The notes below the pieces were generated by a model that saw only the letters and a list, made by a program, of their open reading frames with translations, was not told the DNA's origin and did not search any database. The translations under genes were made by a program, and so were the position numbers. From NCBI GenBank assembly GCA_046350555.1, contig JAXMAF010000010.1, positions 1-64,000 on the forward strand: a stretch of 64,000 bases of DNA, given 5' to 3'. Origin of the DNA: JAXMAF01 sp046350555. Its GTDB lineage: Bacteria > Planctomycetota > Phycisphaerae > Phycisphaerales > SM1A02. Shown in pieces: positions 19,159-29,156 of the stretch (position 1 is its first letter; each line of letters begins with the position of its first letter).

Positions 19159-19259
19159 CACGGCAAGGCGACGTCGCCAGGAGCCTTGGCGCCGTGCCGC
19201 CGCGGACCGGATGGCCGCAACGCCCGCACCTCGACGCAGCCGACCCTCGAACATCGACC

Positions 19260-20234
19260 GTGCCGACCTCGACTCCCATCCGCGCCGAGCAGTACCTCGC
19301 GCCAGAGACGCTCGCGCAGCTCTCGCCGTTCGAGCTTCGCGCCAAGATGATCGTCGAAGGGCTGATGAGCGGCATGCACCGCTCGCCCTACCAGGGGCTC
19401 GCCGTCGAGTTTGCGCAGCATCGGCCGTACGTCCACGGCGACAACATCCGGCACCTGGACTGGAAGGTCTTCGGCCGCTCCGACAAGCTCTACCTCAAGC
19501 AGTACCAGCAGGAGACGAACCTCGACGTCGCGGTGCTCGTGGATGGCTCGGGCTCGATGAACTACGGCTCCCTCCGCGTGAAGGAGGGATGGGGCGGCAC
19601 CCGCGCCAGCGCCGCGACCGGTGCGTGGACGAAGTTCGACTGCGCCGCCGCCACGGCGGTCGCGATCGCCTACCTCTGTCTCCGCCAGGGAGACCGGGTC
19701 GGCGTCGCGGTCTACGCGGACGAGCTGCGCACGCCGCTGCGCCGCCGCAGCGCCCGCGACCAGTGGAAGATCATCGTGCAGGCGCTCTCCACGCAGCCGG
19801 TCGAGCGGCGCGCCAACCTGGTCAAGGTCGCCGACCAGGCGCTCGGCAAGATCGCGAACCGGGCGCTCTTCTTCATCGTCTCGGACTTCCTCGACGATCC
19901 GGCGACCGTTCGCGCCGCCCTCGCCCGGTTCCGCCATCGGCGCGACGACGTCGTGCTCATCCAGGTCCTCGACCGGAGGGAGCTGCGCTTCGACTTCGAG
20001 GACGCGGCGCCCTTCGAGGGTCTCGAGGGCGAGGCGCGCGTGCACGTCGAGCCGCGAGCGCTGCGCGAAGCCTACCTCGGCGCGCTGCGGACGCATTGCG
20101 AGGCCGTGGCCTCGGCCGCGCGCGGCTTCGGCTACGACTTCGTCCAGCTCGACAGCCACGAGAGCGTGGGAACCGCGCTGGCCAAGCTCCTCGCTCGACG
20201 CAACGCCGCCTCGCGACAAGGCAAGCGATCATGA
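19260..20234 (+). CDS. DUF58 domain protein (MoxR-associated)
   Basis: 324 residues from a GTG at 19260; the nearest in-frame ATGs would remove the conserved N-terminus. Characteristic segments are HRPYVHGDNIRHLDWKVFGRSDKLYLKQY followed by a VWA-like core with a DGSGSM metal site and an insert of about 20 residues (NYGSLRVKEGWGG...). DUF58 proteins are VWA-like partners of MoxR ATPases. The end overlaps the next gene by 4 nt (ATGA), so translation is probably coupled. Confidence 0.9.
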   Translation: MPTSTPIRAEQYLAPETLAQLSPFELRAKMIVEGLMSGMHRSPYQGLAVEFAQHRPYVHGDNIRHLDWKVFGRSDKLYLKQYQQETNLDVAVLVDGSGSMNYGSLRVKEGWGGTRASAATGAWTKFDCAAATAVAIAYLCLRQGDRVGVAVYADELRTPLRRRSARDQWKIIVQALSTQPVERRANLVKVADQALGKIANRALFFIVSDFLDDPATVRAALARFRHRRDDVVLIQVLDRRELRFDFEDAAPFEGLEGEARVHVEPRALREAYLGALRTHCEAVASAARGFGYDFVQLDSHESVGTALAKLLARRNAASRQGKRS

Positions 20235-22570
20235 CGTTCGCGACCGCGTGGCTCGCCGTCGCCGGCGTCGCGGCCGCGGCCGTGCCGATCCTCATCCACC
20301 TCTTCATGCGCCGCCGCCGCCAGCCGGTCCACTGGGCGGCGATGCGCCTGCTCGCGGAGGCGATGCGCCGGCAGTCGCGCCGCCTCCGGCTCCAGCATCT
20401 CATCGTGCTCGCGCTGCGCTGCCTGCTGCTGGCGCTCGTCGGGGCCGCCGCGGCGCAGCCCCTGCTGCGGGCCGCGGGCATGCTCGGCGGCGCCGGCGAA
20501 CGAGCGGGCGGGCGCGTGGTCCTCCTCGCCATCGACAACGGCCTGGCCTCGGGAGCGCTCGATTCCGCCGGGGCGCGTGCCGGATCCGCCACGACCGCCG
20601 CGGACACGGCGCTCGCCCGCCACGTCGCGACGGCGCAGGCGGTGCTCGAACGGCTCGCGCCGGGCGACGCGGTCGGCGTCGTGACCGCGGCGCGACCGGC
20701 GCACGGCATGGTCCTCCCGCCGACGACCGATCACGCGGCGGTGACCGCGCTGCTGCGCTCGCTCGAGCCGATGGAGACGCCAAGCGACATTCCCGCGGCG
20801 CTCGCCACGGTGCGCGAAGCGCTCGATCGAGAGGAGCAGTCCAGGGCGGCGGTCGTCTACCTGCTGAGCGACTTCCGCGCCGGCTCGGCGACGCTCTCGT
20901 CCCCGCTCTCGCCGCTCTTCGTCGAGACGTCGAACCGGTCCGCGGCGCGGAACATCCGCCTGCTGGCTTCGATTCCCGAGTCGGGTCCGGCGTCGACCAC
21001 GATCGACAACACGCAGGTCGTCGCGATCGATCCGCTTCGACGGCTCCTGCTTCCGGGCCAAGGCGACGGCTCCGGACAGGTCACGATCCGGCTGATGCGC
21101 TTCGGCGACCTTCGCGCCGCGACCAACCGCGTGGCGCTCACGGGCGCCGAGATCAAGCCGCGGCCGCCACACACGATCGAGTGGCGCGCCGGACAGGATC
21201 AGGCGACCATCGAGATGCTCGTCGAACCGACGGGCACCGAGCGGGCCGCGCTCGGCGTCGAGGCTTCGGTCGAACCCGACGCGCTTCGCCCGGACGACGC
21301 CGCGAGGATCGTGCTCGAGTCGCGCCGGACCGTGCGCGTCGCCCTGATCGATCGGCGCGGCTTCGGCGCGGAGACGGTGATCGAACGCCTCTCCGCCGGC
21401 CAGTGGATCGCGCGGGCGCTTCGGCCCGCCGAGGACAGCCCGGCCGAGGTCGTCGTGGAGGATCCCGCGCGACTCGCGTCGCGGTCCCTGCGGGGCATCG
21501 ACGCCGCGATCGTGGCGCGCCCCGATGCGCTCGCCGACGAGGGCTGGGACGCGCTGCGCGACCTGCTCGCCCGCGGCGGGCTGGTGATCGTGCTCCCGCC
21601 GGAAGAGCTCAACGCACACGTCTGGACCGATCGGCTTGTGCAAGCGCTCGGCGCGCCCCTCAAGCTGGGCATCGAGCCTGTCGAGACGCCCGGGGGCGTC
21701 GCCCTGGCGGAGCGGCAGCCGAGCTCGGCGCTGCTGCGCCTGCTCGACGCGGAGCTCAATGCCCTGGCCCGGCCCGTGCGCGTCCTTCGCCGCCTGCCGA
21801 TGGAGCTGCGGAGCGGCGCGGCGCAGCCGGTGCTCGTGGCCGACGACGGCAGCGCGCTGGTTGCCGCGATGACGGTTGCGCCGCCTGCGCCGCGCGGGGC
21901 GGAGGGGACGTCGACCAAGGCCGGTGTCGCGCCGGCGGGCGATCCGCTCCAGCCGACGCGCGCCACGGCACCTGCCGCAACAGGCACCGCGCTGCCCGGA
22001 ACCCTGGTGGTCTTCGCCATGGCGCCGGAGCTGTCGTGGACCGACCTTCCGATCAAGCCGCTGATGGTGCCGCTCATGCAGGAGATCGTGCGGCAGGGCG
22101 TTGGACTCGGTGGCGAGGCGATGCATGCGCGCGTCGGCGACCGTCTCGCCGTGCCCGCGTCCGTGACGGCGCTGGCTTCGGTCGAGCAGCGCGATGGGCG
22201 CCCGCGCTGGCGGGTCGACATCTCCTCGGGTCGATCCGTGGCGGTCGAGCACGCCGGCCTCTATCGCCTGCTCGACGCCGCGGACCAGCAGGTCGGACTG
22301 ATCGCCGTCGACGTCGACATGGCGGCGTGCGACACCCGCGCGCAGTCGCCGGACGCCGTGACGGCGTGGCTGCGCGGAAGCGGCCCATGGAATGCGTTCG
22401 AGCCGGCGAATCCCACGGCGCCATTGCAGGACGTCGAGCAGGGCGCGCCGATCTCCGGCGCGCTGCTGATCGCGGCGCTCGCCTGCGCCATCGCCGAGAC
22501 GATCTTCGCGAGGCGCTTCTCGTACGCGACCCGGCCCGCCGAGGGGCGGCTTGCGGAGGCGAGCGCATGA
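20231..22570 (+). CDS. BatA-type membrane protein with VWA-like region
   Basis: 779 residues. The N-terminal aerotolerance-type domain (ATAWLAVAGVAAAAVPILIHLFMRRRR) gives the first membrane helix and the typical PILIHL motif. A second helix follows near residues 56-75 (LIVLALRCLLLALVGAAAAQ). Next comes a large periplasmic part with a degenerate VWA-like core (VVLLAIDNGLAS, no full MIDAS), and a final helix near 750 (GALLIAALACAIAETIF). It is the membrane partner expected after MoxR and DUF58. ATGA overlaps couple it to both neighbours. Confidence 0.87.
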   Translation: MTFATAWLAVAGVAAAAVPILIHLFMRRRRQPVHWAAMRLLAEAMRRQSRRLRLQHLIVLALRCLLLALVGAAAAQPLLRAAGMLGGAGERAGGRVVLLAIDNGLASGALDSAGARAGSATTAADTALARHVATAQAVLERLAPGDAVGVVTAARPAHGMVLPPTTDHAAVTALLRSLEPMETPSDIPAALATVREALDREEQSRAAVVYLLSDFRAGSATLSSPLSPLFVETSNRSAARNIRLLASIPESGPASTTIDNTQVVAIDPLRRLLLPGQGDGSGQVTIRLMRFGDLRAATNRVALTGAEIKPRPPHTIEWRAGQDQATIEMLVEPTGTERAALGVEASVEPDALRPDDAARIVLESRRTVRVALIDRRGFGAETVIERLSAGQWIARALRPAEDSPAEVVVEDPARLASRSLRGIDAAIVARPDALADEGWDALRDLLARGGLVIVLPPEELNAHVWTDRLVQALGAPLKLGIEPVETPGGVALAERQPSSALLRLLDAELNALARPVRVLRRLPMELRSGAAQPVLVADDGSALVAAMTVAPPAPRGAEGTSTKAGVAPAGDPLQPTRATAPAATGTALPGTLVVFAMAPELSWTDLPIKPLMVPLMQEIVRQGVGLGGEAMHARVGDRLAVPASVTALASVEQRDGRPRWRVDISSGRSVAVEHAGLYRLLDAADQQVGLIAVDVDMAACDTRAQSPDAVTAWLRGSGPWNAFEPANPTAPLQDVEQGAPISGALLIAALACAIAETIFARRFSYATRPAEGRLAEASA

Positions 22571-24987
22571 ACACGCCGCTGATGCGCTGGCTTCTCGATC
22601 TCGACACGATCCCCGCCGACGCCGCGGACCTGCGACTTGGCTGGGAGCATCCGTTGCCGGCGTGGGCGTGGGCCTTGGCGCTGGTGGCCGTCGCGGCGCT
22701 CTGCGTCTGGAGCTACGGACGCCTGCGCGGGCCGCGCCCGATGCGCGTGGCGCTGGCGCTGGTGCGCGGTGCGCTGCTCGCGCTGCTGGTCGCCCTCATC
22801 AGCGGCCCCGTGCTGGTGCAGCCGCGCGAGCAGGTCGAACGCGACTGGGTGCTCGTGCTCGTCGACCGGAGCGCCTCGATGTCGGTCGCCGACGCCGATC
22901 CGGTCGATGGTGTGCGCGGCGCCGACCGACCGGCGGGCGATCGACGGACGACGCGCGACGTGCAGCTCCGCGATTCGCTTCGACGGGCCGCGCCGATCTT
23001 CAAGACGCTGACCGACGAGCGGACCGTCGTGTGGCTCGGCTTCGACGGCGCGGCGTTCGACCTGGCGCGCGATGCGGCATCGAAGGCCGAAGGCTCGGGC
23101 ATCGACCTCGGGCCGGCCGATGGCTGGCGAACGCGCCTGGGCACTGCGCTCGACCAGGCGCTCGATCGCGCTGCCGCGCGGCCCCTGGCCGGCGTCGTCG
23201 TCTTCAGCGATGGACGCACGGTCGACCCGCCGTCGCGCGCCGTGGTTCGGCGGCTCCAGTCCGAGGCCGCGCCGGTCTACGTCGTGCCGCTCGGACGCGA
23301 TGCTCCGCTGGGCGACCTCGCCGTGCGCCGCGTGAGCGCCCCGCAGCGCGCGTTCGTGCGCGACGTCGTTCCGGTGACCGTCGAGATCGATCGCTTCGGC
23401 GACTCCGCCCGGAAGCTCGGTGCGACCGTCCGGCTCGTCGACACGCGCAACGGAGTCGAGCTCGATCGCGTCGACCTCCCGCCGGCGGGCGACGGCGCCG
23501 GCGGCGACCTGGCCGAGGTCACGCTCGCCGGGCGCAGCGAGCTGGCCGGCGATGCCACGTGGGCCGTGGTGATCGACGCGCCGGCCGACGATCTGGTCCC
23601 CGAGAACAATCGGCGCGAGATCGCCGTCGGCCTGGTCGATCGTCCGCTGCGCGTGCTCTACGTCGAGGGATACCCGCGCTGGGAGTACCGCTACCTCAAG
23701 AACCTGCTGGTGCGCGAGAAGTCGGTCGAGAGCTCGGTGATCCTCCTCAGCGCCGATCGCGACTTCGCCCAGGAGGGCACCATTCCGCTCGCCCGGCTCC
23801 CGCGCACGGCGGAGGAGTTCGCGCCCTTCGACCTGATCATCATCGGCGATGTGCCCTCGACCTTCTTCACGTCCGAGCAACTCTCCCTCATCCGCGACGC
23901 CGTCGCGAAGAAGGGCATGGGTGTGCTCTGGATCGGCGGCCAGCAGTCCACGCCGTCGGGTTGGGCGGGCACGGAGCTGGCGGACCTGCTTCCGATGCGG
24001 CCGCCGCTGGACATTCCCTCCGCGGGCGTGCCGGTGAACATGGTCGCGACGGCGCTCGCGTCGCGCCTCGGCGTCCTGCGGCTCCAGACGGCCTCGTCGT
24101 CGGCGTTGTGGCCGCATGAACTCGCGGATCCCGCGATGGGCTGGTCCCAGCTTCAGTGGGCGCAGCGCATCGAGCCGCGCCAGCTCAAGCCGACCGCGGA
24201 GGTGCTCGCCGAGAGCGTGCAGCCGGTGAGCGGCGACCCGACGCCGCTGGTCGTCGCGATGCGCTACGGCGCCGGCGAGGTGCTCTATGTCGCCACCGAC
24301 GAGATCTGGCGCTGGCGCTACGGGCGCGGCGAGTTGCTTCCGGAGCAGTTCTGGGTCCAGCTCATCCGGATGCTCGGTCGCGAACGGGCCGTCGGCGCGG
24401 AGACGAGGATCCTGCTCGAGGCCGATCCACGCCGGGCATCGCCGGGGCAACCGGTGCGCCTCACGCTGCGCATGCTCGATGCGGCGCTCGCGGATCTCAA
24501 GCCCGCGAGCATCGCCGCCGTCGTGGAGACGTCCGGAGGCGAACGCGTGGCCGACCTCGAACTGCGACCGACCGGTCGCGAGGGAGAACTCGCGGCGGTC
24601 TGGATCGCGGAGCGCGAGGACGGCTCCGGTCCCGTCGAAGGCCGCGCCGGCGGCGGGCCCGACAGCGCCGAGCGCCGCTTCCGCATCGTCGATTCGGCGT
24701 TTCCCGAGGCCGCCGGGGCGAGCGCCGCGATCGAGATCGTGCGTCCGGACGAGGAGCGCCGCAGGCCGGAGACCGATCACGCGCTGCTTCGCGCGCTCGC
24801 CGACGAGACGGGTGGCCGCGTGCTGCCGCCGAACGACCTGTCGGCGCTCGCCCAGCTTCCGCGCCGCGAGATCCGCACCGAGGATCCGATCACCGAACGC
24901 ATCTGGAACACGCCGTTGGCGCTGCTGCTGGTCGTCCTCCTCGGCGCGCTGGAATGGGCCGGACGGCGGCTGATCAGCCTGCTCTGA
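22567..24987 (+). CDS. Membrane VWA / glutamine-amidotransferase-like protein
   Basis: 806 residues. Two N-terminal helices (about 30-50 and 60-80) precede a VWA domain with an intact DRSASMS metal site. A middle segment, LRVLYVEGYPRWEYRYLKNLL, begins a class I glutamine-amidotransferase-like fold of the kind found in large planctomycete VWA proteins, with FDLIIIGDVPSTFF. A beta-rich region follows and one helix ends the protein (PLALLLVVLLGALEW). No catalytic Cys-His pair stands out, so it is probably structural. It overlaps the preceding gene by 4 nt. Confidence 0.87.
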   Translation: MNTPLMRWLLDLDTIPADAADLRLGWEHPLPAWAWALALVAVAALCVWSYGRLRGPRPMRVALALVRGALLALLVALISGPVLVQPREQVERDWVLVLVDRSASMSVADADPVDGVRGADRPAGDRRTTRDVQLRDSLRRAAPIFKTLTDERTVVWLGFDGAAFDLARDAASKAEGSGIDLGPADGWRTRLGTALDQALDRAAARPLAGVVVFSDGRTVDPPSRAVVRRLQSEAAPVYVVPLGRDAPLGDLAVRRVSAPQRAFVRDVVPVTVEIDRFGDSARKLGATVRLVDTRNGVELDRVDLPPAGDGAGGDLAEVTLAGRSELAGDATWAVVIDAPADDLVPENNRREIAVGLVDRPLRVLYVEGYPRWEYRYLKNLLVREKSVESSVILLSADRDFAQEGTIPLARLPRTAEEFAPFDLIIIGDVPSTFFTSEQLSLIRDAVAKKGMGVLWIGGQQSTPSGWAGTELADLLPMRPPLDIPSAGVPVNMVATALASRLGVLRLQTASSSALWPHELADPAMGWSQLQWAQRIEPRQLKPTAEVLAESVQPVSGDPTPLVVAMRYGAGEVLYVATDEIWRWRYGRGELLPEQFWVQLIRMLGRERAVGAETRILLEADPRRASPGQPVRLTLRMLDAALADLKPASIAAVVETSGGERVADLELRPTGREGELAAVWIAEREDGSGPVEGRAGGGPDSAERRFRIVDSAFPEAAGASAAIEIVRPDEERRRPETDHALLRALADETGGRVLPPNDLSALAQLPRREIRTEDPITERIWNTPLALLLVVLLGALEWAGRRLISLL

Positions 24988-25115
24988 TTCGAACGTCGTC
25001 CGTGATCCACCGGGACGCGCACCCGCGCGGCGCGACGTCCGTCCGCGGGTTGCCGGGGCCATCGACGATGGCCGTTCGCGCATGGCTTCGCCCGCCGCTT
25101 CCTACGCTTTCCACG

Positions 25116-28100
25116 ATGGAAACGATCATCACCGATCTTCGTCGCATTCGCCGCACGGGTCGGGTGCTGCTGATCGTCCAGCGGCTGGCGCTGATCGTCG
25201 CGTGCACGGTGGGGGTCGTCGCGGCGCTCGTCCTGCTCGACTGGTTGCTGCGCTTTCCCGCGCCGCTGCGCCTGGCGCTGCTCCTCGCGGGACTCGCGGC
25301 GCTCGGCGCGGCGGTCTGGACGTACCTGGTTCCGGCGCTGCGGTTCGCACCGGACCTCACGACGCTGGCGCTGCGCGTGGAGCGGACCGTCCCGTCGCTG
25401 CACGGACGGCTGGCCTCGAGCGTCGAGTTCGCCGGTGCCGGTCTTGACCGAACCAATCCGCTCGCGGCGCGAGTCGTGTCGGAGACGCAGCGCCGCGCCG
25501 CGGGCGCGCTCGACGGCCTGATCCGGCCGGGTCGAACGTGGCGCGACGTGGCCGTCCTGGGGCTCGCGCTGGCGATCGCCGGCGGCGCAGCCGCGGCGGC
25601 GCCGGCGCTGGCGCGCATCGGCCTCACGCGGCTCTTCGCACCGTTCGCCGGCGCCACGTGGCCGGCGCGGACCGGCGTGGTGTCCCTGATGGATGGCGTG
25701 ACCGTGCGGCCGCGTGGTCCGGCGCTCCCGCTGCGCGCCATGGTGACCCTCGGGGATCCGGCGACGACGCGCGTGACCGCGACGTACCGCACGTTCACGA
25801 ACGGCGTCAACGGGCCCCAGCCGGGACCGTGGCGTTCCGTGGTGCTGACGTATCAGGGCCCGGGATCGGGCGCTGGATCGAGTGCGGCTTCGGGTGCGGC
25901 CTCGAGTGCGGCGCTGGAGCGCGGCGTTCACGAGCGCCTCGTCGACAGCGAGGCGGACGCCATCGAGTTCTCGTTCGCGACGGCGGAGAGCGAGACGGAC
26001 GCGCAGCGCATCGAGCTCGTGCCGCCGCCGGCGATTCACCGGGCGACGTTGCGCGCCACGCCTCCTGCCTATGCGGCGAGCCGCGAGCCGTCGTCGGCCT
26101 CGGTCGCCGACCCCGCGCCTTCCGCCGATGCGGAGAGCTCGCTCATCGCGCGGGTCGAGGAGCTCGGCACGGGGACCGACGGTCGATCGGCCGCCAGCGA
26201 ACCGTTGCTCGAAGGATCGGAGATCCGCCTCGAGCTCGAGCTCAACAAGCCGCTGCCCGCGCCGGCCGATGCCGCGCTGCGCGACGAATGGCTCGCGCGG
26301 ACCGTGCTCGGCATCGATCCCAGGCCGAGGCTCGACGTGGACCCCGTCGACCCGGCGCGCTGGACGCTTTCCTGGCGCCTCGATCGCACGGCGGATCTCG
26401 GTCTCAGGCTCGTCGACGAGCACGGCATCGCCAACGTCGACGAGATCGGCTACCGGATCGTCGCCGTCGCCGATCGCGATCCGGTGGTGACGATCGTCGA
26501 ACCGCAGGCGGACGAGGCCGTGGCGCCGACCGCGGTGATCGGCCTCGCGGCGGAGGCGCGCGACGACCTCGGCGTCTCCAATCTCGCCATCGAGATCGCG
26601 CGCCAGCGCGGTGCCGGCGATGCCGCCGAGGTGGTGCGCACGGAGCGATCCGCCGACGCGACGTCGGCGACCATGCGCCGGCTCGAGGCGGTGCTGGACC
26701 TCGCCGGGCTCGGGGCGAAGCCCGGGGAGACCATTTCGCTCCAGGCGACGGCGATCGATGCCTTCGAGCTCGATGGCCGCCGTCACGCTCCGGCGCGCTC
26801 CGCGAAGCGCACGCTGCGGGTCGTCACCGACGCGGACCTGGCCGAGCAGCTGCGCCGACAACTTGCGGCGCTGCGACAGTCGGCGATCCGCATCGATCAA
26901 CAGGAGGCCGAGCTCATGGCGGCGCAGGACGCCGCCCACGAGCGCGGCGCCGCGGTCGCCGGCGCGAGCCGAAGGCAGGCGCAGGTTGGCGAGCGTGTCG
27001 CCGCGCAGGACGACGCGATGGAGGCGCTGGCGCGACGGCTCGAGCGGAACAGGCTCGAGGATCCCGAGCTCGACTCGACGCTCGCGCTCGCCCGGGACCA
27101 CCTGCGCGCCGCGGGTCAGGCGTCGAACGCCGCGGCGGAGGCGCTCCAGCGCTCCGAGGACGGCGCGGCTCCCGCGGACGGCGCTGCAACTGGGCGGAGC
27201 GACGGTCGCTCGAGCGGGCCCGGTTCGCGCGCAGCCGATGCGCGGACCGCCGCCGGCGCGAAGGACGGTGCGATTTCGAAGGAAGGCGCGACGTCCAAGG
27301 ACGGCGCTGTTACCGCAGATGGCTCACCCTCGAAGGATGCCGGCGCGTCGACCGCCGGCGGCGATTCGAAGGGCGGCCAAGGGTCGAAGGACGCCAAGGG
27401 CGGCCGTGGCGCCAAGGAAGGTCAGGCATCGTCGTCGCAGTCGCAGGCATCGTCGCCTTCCGCCGCGGATCCTCGGGCGCAGGCGGACGCGCGCGAGGCG
27501 CAGGAGCAGGTGCGCGACGAGCTCGCGGAACTGATTCAACTGCTCAACCGCGACGAGGACGCCTGGGCGCTCACGCGCAAGATCGAGAAGCTCGCCGATC
27601 AGGTCGGTTCGCTTCGCGCCGAGACGGGGAAGCTGGGCGACCGGACGGTCGGTCGCGGTCGAAGCGAACTCGGCGTCGACGAGCTCACCGAGCTCGAGCG
27701 GATCGCCTCGGCGCAACGAGACGCCGCCGACCAGGCGCAGGATCTCACCGACCAGCTTCGCGACCGCGCCGAACGCCAGGAGAACCGTCCCGCGGGAGCC
27801 AACGACTCGGGGAACCAGAATGGCGTGCTGCGCCAGGCGGTGCAGACCGCGGAATCCCGCCGACTCAACGAACAGCTCGGTCAGGCGGCTCGCGACGTCG
27901 CCGGCAACCGCATGCAGAACGCCCAGGCCGCGCAGCAGTCGGCGCAGCAGACGCTGAAGCAGATGCTCCAGGACCTGCGCGAGGGCCGCCGCGCGAAGAC
28001 GCGCGAGCTTCAGCGGCAGTTGGCGAGCCTGGTCGAGTCGATCGAGCGCCTCGTGGCGATCCAGACCGAGGAGCTCAACCTGCTCGCCGCCGCCGGCGAC

Positions 28101-29156
28101 GATGCGGGTCCGCTCGACGCGAGGGCGCGGGCGATGATCCGGCTCAAGCAGAACACCGACGGCGTCGTCGACGAGGCGCGCCGCGGCGGCGCCGAGACGG
28201 AGCGCATCGCGCGGATCATCGGCCGTGGATCGGACGCGCAGGGCGTCGCCATCGGGCACCTTCGCGCCGAGCCGCCGCGCCGTCCCGAGGCGACGACCGC
28301 CGAGGAGCAGGCGCTCGAGCGGCTCCAGGAGGCGCTTGATCTCTCGAAGAAGGCGCAGCAACGAGCCGCCGACGAGGAGGCGCAGCGCCAGCGCGCCGAA
28401 CTGCTCGAGAAGTACCGCGACGCGCAGGAGAAGCAGGTCGGCGTGCTCGAGCAGACGCTCACGATCGCCAAGCAGGCCAACGGTGGACGCCGGGCCTTGC
28501 TCGAGGCCCGGCGGCTGGGCGGCGTGCAGCAGCAGGTTCGCGAGCAGGTCGCGGCGATCCGCGACGGCAGCGAGGTGGTCCAGCAATCGAAGGTCTTCAC
28601 ACGGGCCCACGCGCTCGTCGACCAGTGGTCGAAGGAGGCCGAGCAGGCGCTCTCCGAGGGCGACATGGGGCCGCTGGCGACCGCGGCGCAGGCCCGCATC
28701 TCCGAGGCGCTGGCGACGATCATCGCCGCGCTCGAGTCGTCGCCACCCGAGGAGGCACCCTTCGACGACGGGCAGAACGGCGGCCAGGGAGGCGGCCAGG
28801 GGGGCGACGGCAACAACCAAGGCGCTCCACCGACGATTCCGCCGCGCTCGGAGCTCATGCTCCTGCGTGGGTTGCAGGAGCAGTTGTATCGGCAGACGCG
28901 AGCGCTCGACGATGCAGGCCTGGTCGGCGACGCGCGACGCGACGCGGCGCTCGAGCTTGGCAAGCGCCAGCACGATCTCGCGGATCTCGCGCAGCAGATG
29001 CTCCAGGACATGAGTGGTGGCGAAGGCGGCGACGCCGAAGGAACAAAGCCCGAAGGAACGAAGCCGGAGACGACGCGACCGGGCACCGAGCGGCCTGGTG
29101 CACCGGGTTGGCCCGGTGCAGGCGATCGACGGCCCGACGAAGGGAAGCACCGATGA
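25116..29156 (+). CDS. Very large membrane coiled-coil protein (DUF4175-like)
   Basis: 1346 residues, ATG at 25116. Two helices at the start (about 18-40 and 48-70) and a third near 150 are followed by a beta-rich extracytoplasmic region with Ig-like segments, a coiled-coil zone, and a low-complexity Lys/Ser/Gly stretch (KDGAxSKEGATSKDG type, about residues 710-775). Long Glu/Gln/Arg helices continue to the C-terminus. The architecture resembles DUF4175 proteins found downstream of MoxR/VWA genes. The length and coils suit an envelope-spanning scaffold; that is inference. The end overlaps the next ATG by 4 nt. Confidence 0.82.
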   Translation: METIITDLRRIRRTGRVLLIVQRLALIVACTVGVVAALVLLDWLLRFPAPLRLALLLAGLAALGAAVWTYLVPALRFAPDLTTLALRVERTVPSLHGRLASSVEFAGAGLDRTNPLAARVVSETQRRAAGALDGLIRPGRTWRDVAVLGLALAIAGGAAAAAPALARIGLTRLFAPFAGATWPARTGVVSLMDGVTVRPRGPALPLRAMVTLGDPATTRVTATYRTFTNGVNGPQPGPWRSVVLTYQGPGSGAGSSAASGAASSAALERGVHERLVDSEADAIEFSFATAESETDAQRIELVPPPAIHRATLRATPPAYAASREPSSASVADPAPSADAESSLIARVEELGTGTDGRSAASEPLLEGSEIRLELELNKPLPAPADAALRDEWLARTVLGIDPRPRLDVDPVDPARWTLSWRLDRTADLGLRLVDEHGIANVDEIGYRIVAVADRDPVVTIVEPQADEAVAPTAVIGLAAEARDDLGVSNLAIEIARQRGAGDAAEVVRTERSADATSATMRRLEAVLDLAGLGAKPGETISLQATAIDAFELDGRRHAPARSAKRTLRVVTDADLAEQLRRQLAALRQSAIRIDQQEAELMAAQDAAHERGAAVAGASRRQAQVGERVAAQDDAMEALARRLERNRLEDPELDSTLALARDHLRAAGQASNAAAEALQRSEDGAAPADGAATGRSDGRSSGPGSRAADARTAAGAKDGAISKEGATSKDGAVTADGSPSKDAGASTAGGDSKGGQGSKDAKGGRGAKEGQASSSQSQASSPSAADPRAQADAREAQEQVRDELAELIQLLNRDEDAWALTRKIEKLADQVGSLRAETGKLGDRTVGRGRSELGVDELTELERIASAQRDAADQAQDLTDQLRDRAERQENRPAGANDSGNQNGVLRQAVQTAESRRLNEQLGQAARDVAGNRMQNAQAAQQSAQQTLKQMLQDLREGRRAKTRELQRQLASLVESIERLVAIQTEELNLLAAAGDDAGPLDARARAMIRLKQNTDGVVDEARRGGAETERIARIIGRGSDAQGVAIGHLRAEPPRRPEATTAEEQALERLQEALDLSKKAQQRAADEEAQRQRAELLEKYRDAQEKQVGVLEQTLTIAKQANGGRRALLEARRLGGVQQQVREQVAAIRDGSEVVQQSKVFTRAHALVDQWSKEAEQALSEGDMGPLATAAQARISEALATIIAALESSPPEEAPFDDGQNGGQGGGQGGDGNNQGAPPTIPPRSELMLLRGLQEQLYRQTRALDDAGLVGDARRDAALELGKRQHDLADLAQQMLQDMSGGEGGDAEGTKPEGTKPETTRPGTERPGAPGWPGAGDRRPDEGKHR

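Noticed and set aside
22261..25083. 940-residue minus-strand open frame antisense to the VWA genes
   Set aside because: Arg/His/Gly-rich composition from GC-rich antisense; the plus strand has clear domains and coupled starts.
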